Assembly: GCF_020520425.1 (NCBI RefSeq) | Contig: NC_079487.1 | Coordinates: 128,858,385 to 128,922,384, forward strand | Source: Spinacia oleracea | Taxonomy: Eukaryota; Streptophyta; Magnoliopsida; Caryophyllales; Amaranthaceae | DNA length: 64,000 bases | Direction: 5' to 3' | Part shown: positions 62,993 to 64,000 of the stretch, piece after piece | Layout of the letters: each line of letters starts with the position of its first letter | How positions within the stretch are numbered: position 1 is the first letter of the stretch | Translations under genes and position numbers: made by a program | The notes under the pieces: generated by a model | Told to the model about the DNA's origin: nothing | Seen by the model: only the letters and a program-made list of their open reading frames with translations | Databases searched by the model: none

Positions 62993-64000
62993 TATTACGT
63001 ATTAGTTTTAGTCCGATATTGCAATTTATAGAAGAAAATAATTTTAAAATTTTCGAGCTTGTGCATAAGTTTGACGAGTCGAGTTTTGATACGTTTAGAT
63101 TATGAAACTTTGAGCCGAGGTCGAATGGTTGACGAACTATAGCCAAGAGAAGAGTCAAGTGGTAAGAAAAATATATTTCATGGGAGTTTCATGGCATTTT
63201 TACTTTCCATAGGCAAGGATCCTCTGATCTACTTTAGACTTGAGAGGATAGGTGGGGTAACCGTAACTCCACTTAACTTGGACTTTTGCACAAAAATTGA
63301 CGGTTATTAAATGCACAAGTTTCTTATTGGTCCACTTTGTATTAATTGAAAGAAATAACAGTTAATAAATAAACATTCCTGTATTTGTCAAAGCATGGAG
63401 ATTTGGAGGAGTATATTCATTTCTAGAATACTCGTAATCTCCATGTCAACTCCATTATATGGAATATAAAAACAATACAATGATTGGTTTGTAAGATTAT
63501 GTTTGAAATTCCTTTAAGAAAATATAGATGGTTTTGGATTACAAGTTTATTATAAAATCATGATTTTCCTACTGGTCGAGGCTAACCCTAGCGAAGGGGG
63601 CGCAAACACCTGAAAAATGGAGGATGATCAATCCAACTAAAACTTGAAGAAAATCGAAAGCTTCGCTTAAGCTCAAAAGCTCCATAAGCTTTGGGGAGTC
63701 AACTACCTTTCTATTTATAGAAGTAGGTTTTAGAAAGTCAATTTGGTCTACAAAATCATTCTGAACGAGATTCTTGAAGAATTCGGAGACAGTACCGGAC
63801 CCTCTGTCTTTGGTGGGCAAAAGAGAAGTATGACGTTTTTCAGGACGTAAAGTTGTTCAATTTATAAATTTGAAGTAATCATGAATTGCCTTAAACGAAG
63901 TATAAGTTTGAACTTTGTTCAATTTATAAAACGAAAGTATCAGTAACCATGAGATGCCTTGTATACGTACCATAACAGTATTTTTAGGGATTTTTATTTT
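62993..64000. other. AT-rich terminal stretch, no gene recognised
   Basis: An 83-codon minus-strand frame (63569-63820) has no family similarity that I can recognise. No RNA gene or complete transposon was seen. The window ends inside this region. Confidence 0.45.

Noticed and set aside
63569-63820. 83-codon minus-strand frame
   Set aside because: It has no recognisable family, no supporting splice or promoter context, and a length common by chance in this sequence.

Overview
The window is nuclear DNA of a dicot plant. It has intron-rich genes with GT-AG splice sites, AT-rich introns, chloroplast-targeted and callose-synthase genes, and dense plant-type transposons. Many transposon ends read CTCCCTCCGT, which hints at Caryophyllales (spinach, beet or quinoa relatives), but I cannot prove the species. 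Exon boundaries below were placed by hand from reading frame, splice consensus and family similarity. Every multi-exon model keeps frame and its coding length is a multiple of three.

Layout. 1-12639 (+): the C-terminal 19 exons of a callose synthase 9-type gene, with a Helitron and a MITE candidate in introns. 15078-20809 (-): a five-finger CCCH zinc-finger gene with a repeated acidic N-terminus. 21660-22718: a MULE-type element with a 9-bp target duplication. 22778-31926: a complete but internally deleted Ty3/gypsy LTR element with near-identical LTRs and a 5-bp target duplication. 33014-41466 (-): REF6-type H3K27 demethylase. 41771-44687: a tandem duplication upstream of REF6, carrying later insertions. 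45281-52105 (-): an AP-endonuclease of the APE1L type. 54985-55515 (+): the dead 3' end of a LINE. 55691-60131 (+): chloroplast CBBY xylulose-1,5-bisphosphate phosphatase, with an intact histone H2B gene on the opposite strand inside its first intron (56281-56691). 60921-61652 (-): a membrane-anchored methyltransferase-like gene. The rest to 64000 is AT-rich with one clear MITE.

Four neighbours (CCCH zinc finger, REF6, APE1L, CBBY) are the same set that lies together in Arabidopsis as AT3G48440, AT3G48430, AT3G48425 and AT3G48420 (from memory). This supports the gene names and marks an old conserved block. The genes serve different processes (callose deposition, RNA or DNA binding, histone demethylation, base excision repair, Calvin-cycle metabolite repair, nucleosome assembly), and no shared pathway is implied. 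The most unusual features are the nested H2B gene, the repeat-expanded acidic domain of the CCCH protein, the young non-autonomous retroelement, and the duplicated REF6 upstream region with a natural empty site for a Tourist-like insertion.
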